A DNA stretch of 64,000 bases, from assembly GCF_000455605.1 (NCBI RefSeq), contig NC_017025.1:1798001-1862000 (forward strand), written 5' to 3'. Source of the DNA: Flavobacterium indicum GPTSA100-9 = DSM 17447 (GTDB taxonomy: Bacteria > Bacteroidota > Bacteroidia > Flavobacteriales > Flavobacteriaceae). Position 1 is the stretch's first letter; each line of letters begins with the position of its first letter. The notes beneath the pieces are model-generated. The model was given only the letters and a program-made list of their open reading frames with translations. It searched no databases and had not been told where the DNA came from. The position numbers were made by a program, and so were the translations under genes. Below, in pieces: positions 33,821-43,661 of this stretch.

Positions 33821-36316
33821 TTATAAATTATTTTGTTCGTTATTCAAAAATTGTTCCAAAGAAACTAAATCAGGAATTAAAACAGCTCTTGCTTTACTTC
33901 CTTCAAAAGGACCTACAATTCCAGCTGCTTCTAACTGATCAATTAAACGTCCTGCTCTATTGTAACCTAATTTTAATTTTCTTTGAATTAAAGAAGCAGA
34001 TCCTTGTTGAGCTGTAACCACTACTTCAGCTGCATCTCTAAACAAAGCATCTCGATCGGCAATATCAATATCCAGATTAACACCATTTCCTTCTTCCCCA
34101 ACATATTCAGGTAATAAATAAGCATTTGGATAGGCTTTTTGAGAACCAATAAATTCACATATCTTTTCAACTTCAGGTGTATCAACAAAAGCACACTGTA
34201 CACGTGTTAAATCGTTTCCTTGTGTATATAACAAATCACCACGTCCAATTAATTGGTCGGCACCTTGACTATCTAAAATAGTTCTTGAATCTATTTTTGA
34301 TGTTACACGGAAGGCAATTCTTGCTGGGAAGTTTGCCTTAATAATACCCGTAATTACATTTACAGACGGTCGTTGTGTGGCAATAATTAAGTGAATTCCA
34401 ATAGCACGAGCTAATTGAGCCAAACGCGCAATAGGAGTTTCAACTTCTTTACCTGCCGTCATAATTAAATCGGCAAATTCATCCACAACCAAAACAATAT
34501 AAGGTAAAAATCGATGGCCGTTTTCTGGATTTAATCTTCTATTTTTAAATTTCTCGTTGTATTCTTTAATATTTCTTACCGAAGCATCTTTTAATAAATT
34601 GTAACGATTATCCATTTCCACACATAGTGAATTTAATGTATTGATAACCTTAGCATTATCTGTAATAATTGCATCAGAAGAATCAGGTAATTTAGCTAAA
34701 TAATGTCGTTCAATTTTATTGAATAAAGTCAATTCTACTTTCTTAGGATCAACCAAGACAAATTTAACTTCAGCCGGATGTTTTTTGTATAAAATAGAAG
34801 TCAAAACAGCATTTAAGCCTACAGATTTTCCTTGACCTGTAGCTCCAGCCATCAATAAGTGTGGCATTTTAGCTAAATCGACTACAAATGTTTCGTTAGA
34901 AATGGTTTTTCCTAATGCTATAGGTAATTCCATTTCGGCTTGTTGGAATTTAGGTGATGCAATAACACCTTTCATAGACACCATTGAAGGCGAAGCATTA
35001 GGCACTTCAATACCAATTGTTCCTTTCCCAGGAATTGGTGCAATAATACGTATTCCTAAAGCAGCCAATGATAAGGCAATATCATCTTCTAAACTTTTAA
35101 TTTTTGAAATTCGAATTCCAGCTTCCGGTACAATTTCATATAATGTAACTGTTGGTCCTACCGTAGCTTTAATTTGAGCAATATCGATTTTGTAATTACG
35201 TAAAGTATCTACAATTCTATTTTTATTTTCTTCTAATTCGTTTTGATTAATAGTAATACCACTTCCGCTATATTCCTTTAACAATTCAATAGACGGAAAT
35301 TTATAATTGGATAATTCAAGCGTTGGATCAAACTCTCCAAAATCTTGCACTAACTTTTGAGCTAAACTTTCTTCCACAATATCCTCTTCTTCTGGCTTTT
35401 CGATAACAAATGAAGAGTCTTCGGTTTCAATTATTTGCGGTTGCTTCACAACAGGGTCAAGCGGAAGTTCTTTTGGAATATGAATTTCAGATGCGTGTTG
35501 AATGGTAGGTTTTAATTCTTCTTTATTAATTTCAAATGAAGTTGTTTCAGGACGCTGAATAACTTTCATATCCTGCCATGAATCGTCATCTTCCTCCGCT
35601 TCAACTAGTATTGGGTTTGTAGTATTTATTGGGTTTGCAATTGGAACATTCTCATTGTCTTCAACGGGCTCTTCAACAATTGCTGCTTCGTTATTTATTT
35701 CATTTAGAATAACTTCTTCTTCGGTTGGCTGATTTTTTTTCTCCAAATAATCTTTCACCTTGTCAGGCGACATTTTAATTTTGAAAATTAAGAAAATAGT
35801 CAAATTAAAAATCAATAGTAAAATAGTTCCTATGGTACCTGTATAATCAGCAATAAAATTATGAATTTCATAGCCTACAATTCCAGATAAATGTGGAATA
35901 ATATTCCATATTAGTCCAAAAAATATTGCACAATTTACGGTTAAAAATAAATCCCAAAAAATTGTTTTCTTTAATTTTGACAATGGTAAATCTACAATTA
36001 AGTAGGCTCCTACCACAGCAATGATTTTTACAATAAAAAAAGAGGCAATACCAAAACCTTTATACAAGAATAAGTCAGCTAACCATGCTCCTGCTTTACC
36101 TAACCAATTTTCTACTTCTACAGTTCTATTGGCTAATTCACTAACTTGACTTTGATCATTTGAGCCAGAAATATAATAGGAGATAAAAGATAACAATAAA
36201 ACAACAGCTACTAAAATTAAAAAGACCCCAAAGACAAATTTTTGTGCCCTTGAAGTTTTTAATATTGACTGACCTGCTTTGGTTTCAGAGGTATTTTGAG
36301 TTTCTTTTTTAGCCAT
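33821..36316 (-). CDS. ftsK: DNA translocase FtsK
   Basis: An 831-residue FtsK/SpoIIIE translocase. Four N-terminal membrane helices (about residues 25-180), an acidic linker, then the motor: Walker A GATGQGKSVGLNAV, Walker B YIVLVVDEFADL, and the C-terminal gamma domain with LIQRKLKLGYNRAGRLIDQL. It moves chromosome termini through the division septum and activates XerCD. Middle of a tight run with the diacylglycerol kinase gene upstream. Confidence 0.96.
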   Translation of the reverse strand: MAKKETQNTSETKAGQSILKTSRAQKFVFGVFLILVAVVLLLSFISYYISGSNDQSQVSELANRTVEVENWLGKAGAWLADLFLYKGFGIASFFIVKIIAVVGAYLIVDLPLSKLKKTIFWDLFLTVNCAIFFGLIWNIIPHLSGIVGYEIHNFIADYTGTIGTILLLIFNLTIFLIFKIKMSPDKVKDYLEKKNQPTEEEVILNEINNEAAIVEEPVEDNENVPIANPINTTNPILVEAEEDDDSWQDMKVIQRPETTSFEINKEELKPTIQHASEIHIPKELPLDPVVKQPQIIETEDSSFVIEKPEEEDIVEESLAQKLVQDFGEFDPTLELSNYKFPSIELLKEYSGSGITINQNELEENKNRIVDTLRNYKIDIAQIKATVGPTVTLYEIVPEAGIRISKIKSLEDDIALSLAALGIRIIAPIPGKGTIGIEVPNASPSMVSMKGVIASPKFQQAEMELPIALGKTISNETFVVDLAKMPHLLMAGATGQGKSVGLNAVLTSILYKKHPAEVKFVLVDPKKVELTLFNKIERHYLAKLPDSSDAIITDNAKVINTLNSLCVEMDNRYNLLKDASVRNIKEYNEKFKNRRLNPENGHRFLPYIVLVVDEFADLIMTAGKEVETPIARLAQLARAIGIHLIIATQRPSVNVITGIIKANFPARIAFRVTSKIDSRTILDSQGADQLIGRGDLLYTQGNDLTRVQCAFVDTPEVEKICEFIGSQKAYPNAYLLPEYVGEEGNGVNLDIDIADRDALFRDAAEVVVTAQQGSASLIQRKLKLGYNRAGRLIDQLEAAGIVGPFEGSKARAVLIPDLVSLEQFLNNEQNNL

Positions 36317-36332
36317 TCAAAACAATTAGAAA

Positions 36333-36701
36333 TTATAATATTCTTGGTAAATATATTAATGTTCCTACAGCGATTGCACTCATTGCAGCAAACATTACCG
36401 CTCCTGCAGCAATATCTTTTATAAATCCTATTTTTTCATGATAATCTGGATGTATAAAATCTGCAATTTTTTCAACAGCAGTATTCAATCCTTCAATAGC
36501 AAGAACTAAGCCAAATACAAGGATTTGCATCATCCATTCTTCTCTTGAAATTTTAAAATAAAAACCTGCAATTGTCATTAATACAGCCAAAGAAGACTGC
36601 ACCATTACACTATGTTCGGTTGTTATTAATTTATAAGCTCCTAAAACAGCAAATTTTACACTTTTTATTCTTCCAGAAACGAATCCGTTTTCTTGTTTCA
36701 T
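36333..36701 (-). CDS. diacylglycerol/undecaprenol kinase family protein
   Basis: A 122-residue membrane protein with three helices. The catalytic stretch EGLNTAVEKIADFI and the early acidic residues of DgkA-type kinases are seen. It phosphorylates diacylglycerol or undecaprenol. Placed eight bases after tpx and 16 before ftsK. Confidence 0.9.
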   Translation of the reverse strand: MKQENGFVSGRIKSVKFAVLGAYKLITTEHSVMVQSSLAVLMTIAGFYFKISREEWMMQILVFGLVLAIEGLNTAVEKIADFIHPDYHEKIGFIKDIAAGAVMFAAMSAIAVGTLIYLPRIL

Positions 36702-36709
36702 TTTAAAAA

Positions 36710-37207
36710 TTATAGTGCTTGTAAAGCATTATCATAATTTGGTTCATTAGCAATTTCAGAAACTAACTCAGTATGTTTTACAACTCCATTAGCATCCACC
36801 ACTACAATAGCTCTAGCATGTAATCCATTTAAAGCACCATCTGTTAACAAAACACCATAATCTTTAGCGAATGAAGCATCTCTGAAATCAGATAAATTAA
36901 TAACATTTTCAATACCTTCAGCTCCACAAAAACGTTTTTGAGCAAAAGGCAAATCTCTTGAAATACATAATACTTTAGTATTAGGTAGTTCAGAAGCTAA
37001 TTTATTAAATGTTCTTACAGATGTTGCACAAGTAGCTGTATCAACACTTGGAAAAATATTTAAAATTACATTTTGTCCAGCGAAACTACCTAAAGTAATT
37101 TCTCCTAAATTAGCATCAACTAATTTAAATTCAGGTGCTTTAGAACCAATTGTTGGTAATTCACCATTTGTATGCGTTGGATTTCCTCCTAATGTTACTG
37201 TTGCCAT
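36710..37207 (-). CDS. tpx: thiol peroxidase Tpx
   Basis: A 165-residue atypical 2-Cys peroxiredoxin. Peroxidatic Cys60 in DTATCATSVRTFN and resolving Cys94 in RFCGAEG, one residue off the Escherichia coli enzyme's C61/C95. It reduces lipid and other peroxides with thioredoxin. First gene of the run leading through dgk, ftsK, lolA, the Lpt permease and ribB, with a full housekeeping promoter upstream. Confidence 0.96.
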   Translation of the reverse strand: MATVTLGGNPTHTNGELPTIGSKAPEFKLVDANLGEITLGSFAGQNVILNIFPSVDTATCATSVRTFNKLASELPNTKVLCISRDLPFAQKRFCGAEGIENVINLSDFRDASFAKDYGVLLTDGALNGLHARAIVVVDANGVVKHTELVSEIANEPNYDNALQAL

Positions 37208-37232
37208 ATCAATTTTTTTGTGGTCAAAAATA

Positions 37233-37260
37233 CAAAATTAAATTAGTTTACTCGTCACAA
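37233..37260 (-). promoter_or_regulatory. housekeeping promoter of tpx
   Basis: Minus strand TTG (37258-37260), 17 bases, TAATTTTG (37233-37240). A second -7 match, TATTTTTG, abuts it at 37225-37232 and might give an alternative start site. Confidence 0.6.
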
Positions 37261-37274
37261 TATTTTACTAAAAT

Positions 37275-37964
37275 TTACACTAATTTCCAAATTGTTTCCT
37301 CTGGAGTTGGCGCAATAAATTCTAAGTTTTCTTTGGTAACTGGATGAATAAGATTTAGTTTTCGAGCATGAAGATGGATTCCCCCGTCCGCGTTGCTTCT
37401 ATCAAACCCATATTTTAAATCTCCTTTAATTGGACAACCTATTGCTGCTAATTGCGCTCTAATTTGATGATGTCTCCCGGTATGTAAATCTACTTCTAAG
37501 GCATAATAATTATCTAATTTCTTGATAATCTTGTATGCTAAGCTTGCTTTTTTACTCTCTGGCACTTCATTTACGTGCGCTTTTGAAGTATTATTTTTGG
37601 GATTTCTTTTGATGTAATGAATTAATATATCCTCCGTTTGTGGGGGTTGATTTTTAACAATGGCCCAATAGGTTTTTTGTGTTTCTCTATTTTTAAAAGT
37701 TTCGTTTAAACGTGTTAATGCTTTTGACGTTTTGGCGAAAACTACAATACCTGTTGTAGGTCGGTCTAAACGATGTATAACGCCTAAAAAAACAGCACCA
37801 GGTTTGTTGTACTTCTCTTTGATATACGCTTTTACAATATCCGATAAGGGAACATCACCTGTTTTATCACCTTGTACAAGATCGCCCACGCGTTTATTAA
37901 TAACTATAATATGATTATCCTCAAATAAAACTTGAAGATTATCTTTATTTGAAACTAATTTCAT
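37275..37964 (-). CDS. RluA-family pseudouridine synthase
   Basis: A 229-residue RNA pseudouridine synthase with catalytic Asp in GVIHRLDRPTTGIVVFAKT and the DLHTGRHHQIRAQLA and LHARKL motifs. There is no N-terminal S4 domain, so it is like RluA/RluC-type minimal enzymes. Target base unknown. A 9-bp tandem repeat overlaps its start codon. Confidence 0.92.
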   Translation of the reverse strand: MKLVSNKDNLQVLFEDNHIIVINKRVGDLVQGDKTGDVPLSDIVKAYIKEKYNKPGAVFLGVIHRLDRPTTGIVVFAKTSKALTRLNETFKNRETQKTYWAIVKNQPPQTEDILIHYIKRNPKNNTSKAHVNEVPESKKASLAYKIIKKLDNYYALEVDLHTGRHHQIRAQLAAIGCPIKGDLKYGFDRSNADGGIHLHARKLNLIHPVTKENLEFIAPTPEETIWKLV

Positions 37965-37998
37965 TTAGATTATTTAGACAATTTAGATGTTTAGATTT
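37963..37998. repeat. 9-bp tandem repeat, four copies
   Basis: ATTTAGATT, ATTTAGACA, ATTTAGATG, TTTAGATTT in a row, overlapping the start codon of the RluA-type gene and reaching nearly to the four-helix-bundle gene. A related tract is at 43371-43400. Confidence 0.6.
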
Positions 37999-38006
37999 AT
38001 TATACA

Positions 38007-38369
38007 TTAAACATCATTTAATTTTAATGTAGAACGAAATCGTGAAATCATTTTTATTATTTCATTCAATTCATTCGTTAATTCGACAACTTTATCTTCA
38101 TTTAAAAATCCTAAATCATTGGAAATTAACAATTGTGTTTCAACTTCATATGCAGAACCAATTGCAATTTCTAAAAATCTTGAAAAATCTTTATTTGAAC
38201 TTCTTGAAGACCCTTCTGCTATATTTGATGCAATTGAAACCGACGCACGTCTTAACTGATTTGTCAAACCAAATTTTTCTTCTAGTGGAAAAATTGCTGT
38301 TTCTGAATATATTTTAGAACAATACAACCTACTTTTTTTCCAAATTTCAAGTTCTTTAAATTTATGCAT
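38007..38369 (-). CDS. four-helix-bundle protein (23S rRNA intervening-sequence type)
   Basis: A 120-residue protein matching the bundle family: FKELEIWKKSRLYCSKIYSE, FPLEEKFGLTNQLRRASVSI, NIAEGSSRSSNKDFSRFLEIA. The family was named from genes in 23S rRNA intervening sequences but is often found alone, as here between the RluA-type gene and panB. It is likely a small mobile or accessory gene. Function unknown. Confidence 0.88.
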   Translation of the reverse strand: MHKFKELEIWKKSRLYCSKIYSETAIFPLEEKFGLTNQLRRASVSIASNIAEGSSRSSNKDFSRFLEIAIGSAYEVETQLLISNDLGFLNEDKVVELTNELNEIIKMISRFRSTLKLNDV

Positions 38370-38433
38370 TTATTTCTTAAAAATTATATTTACTATATAA
38401 AATCTAATCAGTCTAAAAATCTATTATATCCAA

Positions 38434-39252
38434 TTAATATTGTTCGTTTGCATTTGGAAAATCTTTCGATTTAACATCTGCAGCATATTGTCCGATTGCC
38501 TTTGTCATATCTTCAAATAAATTCATGTAACGACGCAAAAAACGTGGACTAAACTCGTGTGTCATACCTACCATATCATGCAAAACCAATACTTGTCCAT
38601 CAACACCACCACCTGCTCCAATACCTATAACAGGAATTGAAATACTTTCGGCCACTCGTTGTGCTAATTTTGCCGGAATTTTTTCTAAAACCAAAGCAAA
38701 ACAACCCAATTTTTCTAATAATTGAGCGTCTTCAATTAATTTTTCGGCTTCAGCCTCTTCTTTTGCTCGAACGGTATAAGTACCAAATTTATAAATCGAT
38801 TGCGGCGTTAATCCTAAATGTCCCATAACAGGAATACCAGCTTGAAGAATTTTCTTGATTGATTCTTTAATTTCTTTTCCGCCTTCTAATTTAACGGCAT
38901 GTCCCCCACTTTCTTTCATCACTCGAATAGCCGATCGAAGCGCTTCTTTAGAATCCGATTGGTAACTACCAAATGGTAAATCTACCACTACCAAAGCTCT
39001 TTCTGCTGCACGCACCACTGAAGAGGCATGATAAATCATTTGGTCTAATGTTATAGGCAAAGTAGTTTCATGTCCGGCCATTACATTACTCGCAGAATCG
39101 CCCACTAAAATTACGTCAACACCTGCTGTATCAACAATTTTAGCCATAGTATAATCGTAAGCCGTTAACATTGATATTTTTTCCCCTTTGGCTTTCATAT
39201 CAATTAATGACTTGGTGGTAACTCTTTTATAATCGCTTTTTGCTACAGACAT
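38434..39252 (-). CDS. panB: 3-methyl-2-oxobutanoate hydroxymethyltransferase PanB
   Basis: A 272-residue TIM-barrel enzyme that makes ketopantoate from ketoisovalerate and methylene-tetrahydrofolate, for pantothenate. Seen: [47 protein letters not shown] and [18 protein letters not shown]. No other pan genes are adjacent. A full promoter is found upstream. Confidence 0.96.
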   Translation of the reverse strand: MSVAKSDYKRVTTKSLIDMKAKGEKISMLTAYDYTMAKIVDTAGVDVILVGDSASNVMAGHETTLPITLDQMIYHASSVVRAAERALVVVDLPFGSYQSDSKEALRSAIRVMKESGGHAVKLEGGKEIKESIKKILQAGIPVMGHLGLTPQSIYKFGTYTVRAKEEAEAEKLIEDAQLLEKLGCFALVLEKIPAKLAQRVAESISIPVIGIGAGGGVDGQVLVLHDMVGMTHEFSPRFLRRYMNLFEDMTKAIGQYAADVKSKDFPNANEQY

Positions 39253-39317
39253 AATAATTTATTTTCTATATAGATGTAAAAGTCTTATGAAAATTTAAAT
39301 CTAAATAATTTGAACTA

Positions 39318-39348
39318 CAAAAGTACTAAAGTTATTTTCTTGTAACAA
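39318..39348 (-). promoter_or_regulatory. housekeeping promoter of panB
   Basis: Minus strand TTG (39346-39348), 20 bases, TACTTTTG (39318-39325). The 5' leader would be about 60 bases. Confidence 0.7.
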
Positions 39349-39388
39349 TTTTTATTTAACATCTACTTATAATCAAAGCAAATTGAAT

Positions 39389-39823
39389 ATGAAAAAAATT
39401 ATTTACTTCGTTATTTTTAGTTTTTCCTTATTTAGTAACGCGCAAGAAGCGGAGGCTAAAAAGGTAGTAGCAACTTTTTTTGAAGGATTTCATTCCAGAG
39501 ATACACTAAAAATAAAATCGGTTTGTCATGAAAAAATGCTTTTACAGTCTATTGCTGAAAGCAAAAAAGGAACCAAATTCAGTGAAGAATCAGCTAAAGA
39601 ATTCATTCAATCCTTTGCTAAGTTCCCAAAAGAGTTACAGTTTGAAGAACGCCTTTTAGACTACAAAATTCAAATTGATGGAGCCATGGCTCATGTTTGG
39701 ACACCTTATGAATTTTATGTCAATGGCAGTTTTAGTCATTCTGGTGTCAACTCATTTACTTTATTTTTTGAAAATAATCAATGGAAAATTGTACATTTGA
39801 TTGATACGAGAAGAAAGAAATAG
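39389..39823 (+). CDS. exported NTF2/SnoaL-like protein
   Basis: A 144-residue protein with signal peptide MKKIIYFVIFSFSLFSNAQ and an NTF2-like cone (KVVATFFEGFHSRDTLKIKS, GAMAHVWTPYEFYVNG, WKIVHLIDTRR). Such domains bind small hydrophobic ligands or act as enzymes; none can be named. The frame is open from a TTG at 39383, but ATG 39389 is the natural start. Its last base is the start of the porin gene. Confidence 0.8.
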   Translation: MKKIIYFVIFSFSLFSNAQEAEAKKVVATFFEGFHSRDTLKIKSVCHEKMLLQSIAESKKGTKFSEESAKEFIQSFAKFPKELQFEERLLDYKIQIDGAMAHVWTPYEFYVNGSFSHSGVNSFTLFFENNQWKIVHLIDTRRKK

Positions 39824-40881
39824 TGAAATCAAAACTCTTTTACCTAATTTTTTTTACACCTGTACTGCTTTTTGGACAAGACAGTATCTCTAAAGTTGCA
39901 ATTAATTTTTCTGGATACATTGATTCCTATTATTCATATGATTTTGACCAACCAGAGACGAATTACAAACAACCTTTTCAATACAATTACAACAGACAAA
40001 ACAGTTTTAATTTAAATATTGCTTTGTTAAGAGCCAATATTAGCTATGAGAATGTGTATGCAAAATTATCCGTTCATGCGGGTACTTATGTAGAAGATAA
40101 TTATGCTACAGAATCCATAAAATATATAAACGAAGCTTGTGTTGGAGTGTTTTTAGATAAAAATAAAAAAACGTCACTTGAAGCGGGTATCTTACCCAGT
40201 TATATTGGATTTGAATCCGCTACAACCCACAGTAATCTGACTTTAACACGTTCTATTTTGGCGGAAAACTCTCCCTATTACATGACTGGTGTTAAATTAA
40301 ATCATCAACTCAACAATCAATGGAGTATTGCAGGTTTAATAACTAACGGCTGGCAGCATATTGAAAAAGTAGCTGCTTCTATTCCACCAGCATTTGGAAC
40401 GCAAATTGTATACAAACCTAATGAAAACAATCTTTTAAATTGGAGTACCTTCATAGGAAAAGAGTATTATGGAACCGATTTAGGCTTTCGCTATTTCAGT
40501 AATTTCTATTGGGACAGCAAATGGCATCCTAAGTGGCATGCTGTTATCGGATTTGATTATGGATTACAAGATGTAGCTCCCAATGGTACAAAATTAGTCA
40601 ATTGGTTTAGTCCTGTACTAATTAACCAATACTCAATTCATTCTAAATGGCAAATAACACATCGGATTGAATATTATCAAGACACTCAAAATGTACTACT
40701 TACAAGCTATAACTTACCCTTTAAGACTATTGGTAATTCAATAAATTTTGATTTTCTAGTAAATTCAAAATTTAAATTGAGAACGGAAGGTAAATGGTAC
40801 CACGCTACCCAAAATATTTTTGATGAAAATACACAAAAAGATAATTTTTCTGTAACTTCGACTTTGAGTTTTGAATTCTAA
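39823..40881 (+). CDS. outer-membrane beta-barrel porin (OmpL-like)
   Basis: A 352-residue protein with signal peptide (KSKLFYLIFFTPVLLFGQ) and many amphipathic beta strands with alternating aromatic residues; SGYIDSYYSYDFDQP and SLEAGILPSYIGFES resemble the OmpL-like porin-2 family. It ends in a Phe (LSFEF), the Omp signal for barrel assembly. The start is GTG, overlapping the previous gene's stop. A DUF389 gene follows by two bases. Confidence 0.8.
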   Translation: MKSKLFYLIFFTPVLLFGQDSISKVAINFSGYIDSYYSYDFDQPETNYKQPFQYNYNRQNSFNLNIALLRANISYENVYAKLSVHAGTYVEDNYATESIKYINEACVGVFLDKNKKTSLEAGILPSYIGFESATTHSNLTLTRSILAENSPYYMTGVKLNHQLNNQWSIAGLITNGWQHIEKVAASIPPAFGTQIVYKPNENNLLNWSTFIGKEYYGTDLGFRYFSNFYWDSKWHPKWHAVIGFDYGLQDVAPNGTKLVNWFSPVLINQYSIHSKWQITHRIEYYQDTQNVLLTSYNLPFKTIGNSINFDFLVNSKFKLRTEGKWYHATQNIFDENTQKDNFSVTSTLSFEF

Positions 40882-40883
40882 CT

Positions 40884-41927
40884 ATGATTGCTAAAATAGC
40901 CCTATTTAAACGTTACATCCGACAATTATTTGACCTAAAATCTTCTCAGGAAGCTGAAGAAAAAACCTATCTTGAAATTAAAGAAGGGGTTGAATTTAGA
41001 GGTAAAAATTTATGGCTTTTAGCATTTGCTATTTTAATTGCCTGTATTGGTTTGAATATTAATTCAAAAAGTGCCGTTATTGGTGCCATGATACTTTCGC
41101 CTGTAATGGGACCTATTTTTGGTATTGGTTTTTCAGTAGGAACCGCTGATGTTGTCTTATTCAAAAACAGTTTGCAAAATGCCCTTAAAATTATCATTGT
41201 TAGTGTTTTCTTTTCTACTTTATATTATGTAGTTAATCCCTATTCTATAGAAACGGAAGAACTAATTAGTTTTTCTAAACCTACTTTTTTCGATGTATTA
41301 TTAGCCTTTATTGGCGGTTTAGCTGCTATGCTTGCTATTTCAAGAGAAAGTGGCACACAAGTTATTATTGCTGTGGCTGTGGCAACATCTTGTATTCCAC
41401 CGTTATGTACAGCAGGATTTGGTATTGCCAATTGGAATATAGAATATTTACTAGGCGGTCTGTATACCTATTCCATCAATTCTATTTTTATTGGTTTAGG
41501 AACCTTAATGATGACTAAATATTTAAAATTTAAACAACAGTCTGACAGATCCATTAAAAGTGTCAACGGATGGTTTGTGGTTCTAGGTTTACTTACCCTA
41601 CTTCCAGCGCTTTACTTTGCCTATGAATTAGCCATTCAAAATATGTTTCAATACCGTGTAGAACGAGTGATAAACGATAAAATTGAGCCGCATTTTCATG
41701 TTATTAATTATTCTATTGATTCAAAAAATAAAATAATTGAACTGGATGTTTCAACAACTTCATTCAACGGCAGTATAGATGCCCAAATAACCCAATATTT
41801 TATGCAAAACAACCTCAAATGTCATGATGTTGTTGTTCATCAAAACATAGAAGAAAATCTCGACTTGGTAAAAGAAATCAAGAAATTACAAGTAGAAATC
41901 AAACAATTGAAAAAGTCAAAAAATTAA
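40884..41927 (+). CDS. DUF389 membrane protein
   Basis: A 347-residue protein with six or so helices and the DUF389 core (GAMILSPVMGPIFGIGFSVG, AMLAISRESGTQVIIAVAVA). C-terminal soluble tail with a short charged coiled coil. Function is not established. It is co-transcribed with the porin gene, and its stop overlaps the convergent serine dehydratase stop by four bases. Confidence 0.88.
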   Translation: MIAKIALFKRYIRQLFDLKSSQEAEEKTYLEIKEGVEFRGKNLWLLAFAILIACIGLNINSKSAVIGAMILSPVMGPIFGIGFSVGTADVVLFKNSLQNALKIIIVSVFFSTLYYVVNPYSIETEELISFSKPTFFDVLLAFIGGLAAMLAISRESGTQVIIAVAVATSCIPPLCTAGFGIANWNIEYLLGGLYTYSINSIFIGLGTLMMTKYLKFKQQSDRSIKSVNGWFVVLGLLTLLPALYFAYELAIQNMFQYRVERVINDKIEPHFHVINYSIDSKNKIIELDVSTTSFNGSIDAQITQYFMQNNLKCHDVVVHQNIEENLDLVKEIKKLQVEIKQLKKSKN

Positions 41928-43339
41928 CAATCTGCTAATCCAACGGCAACCGCTAACCCTCCTTCAGATGTTTCTTTGTATTTGTTATTCATATCTTTTG
42001 CCGTTTCCCACATGGTATTTACCACTTTATCTAGAGGTACTTTAGCGTTTTTAGCATCGGTCTCTAAGGCCAATTCCGCCGCATTAATCGCTTTAATTGC
42101 GCCCATAGTATTTCTTTCAATACAAGGTACTTGAACTAATCCACCAATAGGATCACATGTTAAACCTAAATGATGTTCCATAGCAATTTCTGCCGCCATT
42201 AAAACTTGTTCTGGTGTTCCGCCCATCAATTCACATAAAGCACCAGCAGCCATTGCACTTGAAACTCCAATTTCAGCCTGACAACCACCCATAGCCGCAG
42301 AAATAGTTGCCCCTTTTTTAAAGATACTGCCAATTTCACCAGCCACCATCAAAAATTGTTTAATTTGATTCTCGTTTGCTTCGTGGTTTTCAATGACCAT
42401 ATAATACATTAGCACCGCAGGAATTACCCCTGCACTTCCGTTTGTAGGCGCCGTAACCACACGACCTAAAGACGCATTTACTTCATTCACAGCCAATGCA
42501 AAACAAGAAACCCATTTCAAAATTTGTCTAAATTTCACTTCCGTCTGACGAATAATTTGCAACCAAGAATAGGGGTTATCATAAGGCAACACCCCTATCA
42601 AATTTTTATGCATATCATAAGCACGACGTCTTACATTTAAACCTCCTGGCAACGTTCCTTCAGTATGACAACCAATGTACATACATTCCAACATAGTATC
42701 CCAAATACGAAGTAATTCGTTATGAATTTCTTCTTCAGAACGCATCGATTTTTCATTTTCAAAAACGATTTCTGAAATCTTTTTGTTTTCTTTTTGGCAA
42801 TATTCCAATAGTTCTGTAGCTTTATCTATAGGAAAAGGAAAAGCACATTTAATTTGACTTTTGTTAGAATCCTCTTCTTCCTTAACAACAAATCCACCAC
42901 CAATAGAATAAAAAGTAGAAGTATATTCAACCTTATCGGTATAGGCTGTAAAAGTTAATCCATTGGCATGAAAAGGTAAAAAATTACGATTGAATACGAT
43001 GTCTGTATTTACATGAAACGGAATTAAAATTTCGTTTCCAAGGAAGATTTCGTTTTTATTATTTATAGCCGAAATAATCACATCGATACTTTCTACTGGA
43101 ATGTACTCTGGATCAGCACCGCTTAAACCAAGCATTACTGCTAAATCGGTAGCGTGTCCTTTTCCAGTCAATGATAAAGAACCATATAAATCAACCTTAA
43201 CACGATTGATATTATCCATTAAATTTTTGCTTCTAACTTCTGCTAAAAATTTTTCTGCAGCACGCCAAGGTCCTAAAGTGTGTGAACTTGAAGGTCCAAC
43301 CCCTATTTTTAACATATCAAAAACTGAAATACATTCCAT
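41924..43339 (-). CDS. sdaA: L-serine dehydratase (iron-sulfur type)
   Basis: A 471-residue single-chain enzyme turning serine into pyruvate and ammonia. Beta domain at the N-terminus ([20 protein letters not shown]) and alpha domain with [14 protein letters not shown] and the cluster cysteines in [16 protein letters not shown] and the C-terminal Cys (VGLADC). The final cysteine as the last residue is characteristic. A TACCTTTG promoter element lies 20 bases upstream. Confidence 0.95.
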   Translation of the reverse strand: MECISVFDMLKIGVGPSSSHTLGPWRAAEKFLAEVRSKNLMDNINRVKVDLYGSLSLTGKGHATDLAVMLGLSGADPEYIPVESIDVIISAINNKNEIFLGNEILIPFHVNTDIVFNRNFLPFHANGLTFTAYTDKVEYTSTFYSIGGGFVVKEEEDSNKSQIKCAFPFPIDKATELLEYCQKENKKISEIVFENEKSMRSEEEIHNELLRIWDTMLECMYIGCHTEGTLPGGLNVRRRAYDMHKNLIGVLPYDNPYSWLQIIRQTEVKFRQILKWVSCFALAVNEVNASLGRVVTAPTNGSAGVIPAVLMYYMVIENHEANENQIKQFLMVAGEIGSIFKKGATISAAMGGCQAEIGVSSAMAAGALCELMGGTPEQVLMAAEIAMEHHLGLTCDPIGGLVQVPCIERNTMGAIKAINAAELALETDAKNAKVPLDKVVNTMWETAKDMNNKYKETSEGGLAVAVGLADC

Positions 43340-43359
43340 ATACTAAATCGTTAGAGTAG

Positions 43360-43367
43360 CAAAGGTA
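43360..43367 (-). promoter_or_regulatory. -7 element of sdaA
   Basis: Minus strand TACCTTTG, exact TAnnTTTG match, 20 bases before the start codon. Confidence 0.6.
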
Positions 43368-43370
43368 AAA

Positions 43371-43400
43371 TTTAGAATTTAGAATTCAGAATTTAGATGT
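43371..43400. repeat. degenerate TTTAGAATT tandem tract
   Basis: Units TTTAGAATT, TAGAATTCA, GAATTTAGATG in a row; shares AATTTAGATGT with the tract at 37963-37998. Confidence 0.45.
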
Positions 43401-43577
43401 GGAATTTTTAAGTGTAGAATGGAGAAATTTGTGAAAAAACAAAAAAACAACTTACTAAAACTGAAATTAATTCTTTCCAATTATTGCAATGAATAAATTT
43501 TATTTTCTTTAACAATCATAGTTTTTTTTACTTTCAATTGTTATACTGTTTCGGAAATAATAGAATACTTAAAACAC

Positions 43578-43614
43578 AAAAAAAGGAACAAATTCAACAC
43601 TGAACCTGTTCCTT
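43578..43614 (-). terminator. intrinsic terminator of the DEAD-box helicase gene
   Basis: Minus strand AAGGAACA, an inner TTCA/TGAA stem, TGTTCCTT, then seven T. It is 48 bases after the helicase stop. Confidence 0.8.
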
Positions 43615-43661
43615 CTAATATGATTATAAACTGTGGTATTTTTACTTCGCTCTTAAATCAA

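Larger units (their letters stand above)
43340..43661. other. 322-base intergenic region
   Basis: It holds the sdaA promoter element (43360-43367), a degenerate tandem tract of TTTAGAATT-like units (43371-43400), an AT-rich stretch with nothing recognisable, and the terminator of the helicase gene (43578-43614). No small gene is supported. Confidence 0.6.

Noticed and set aside
35765..35776. TGTCAGG on the plus strand inside ftsK as another regulon site.
   Set aside because: It lacks GAAT and a downstream box at 12 bases, and is inside a gene in the wrong orientation.
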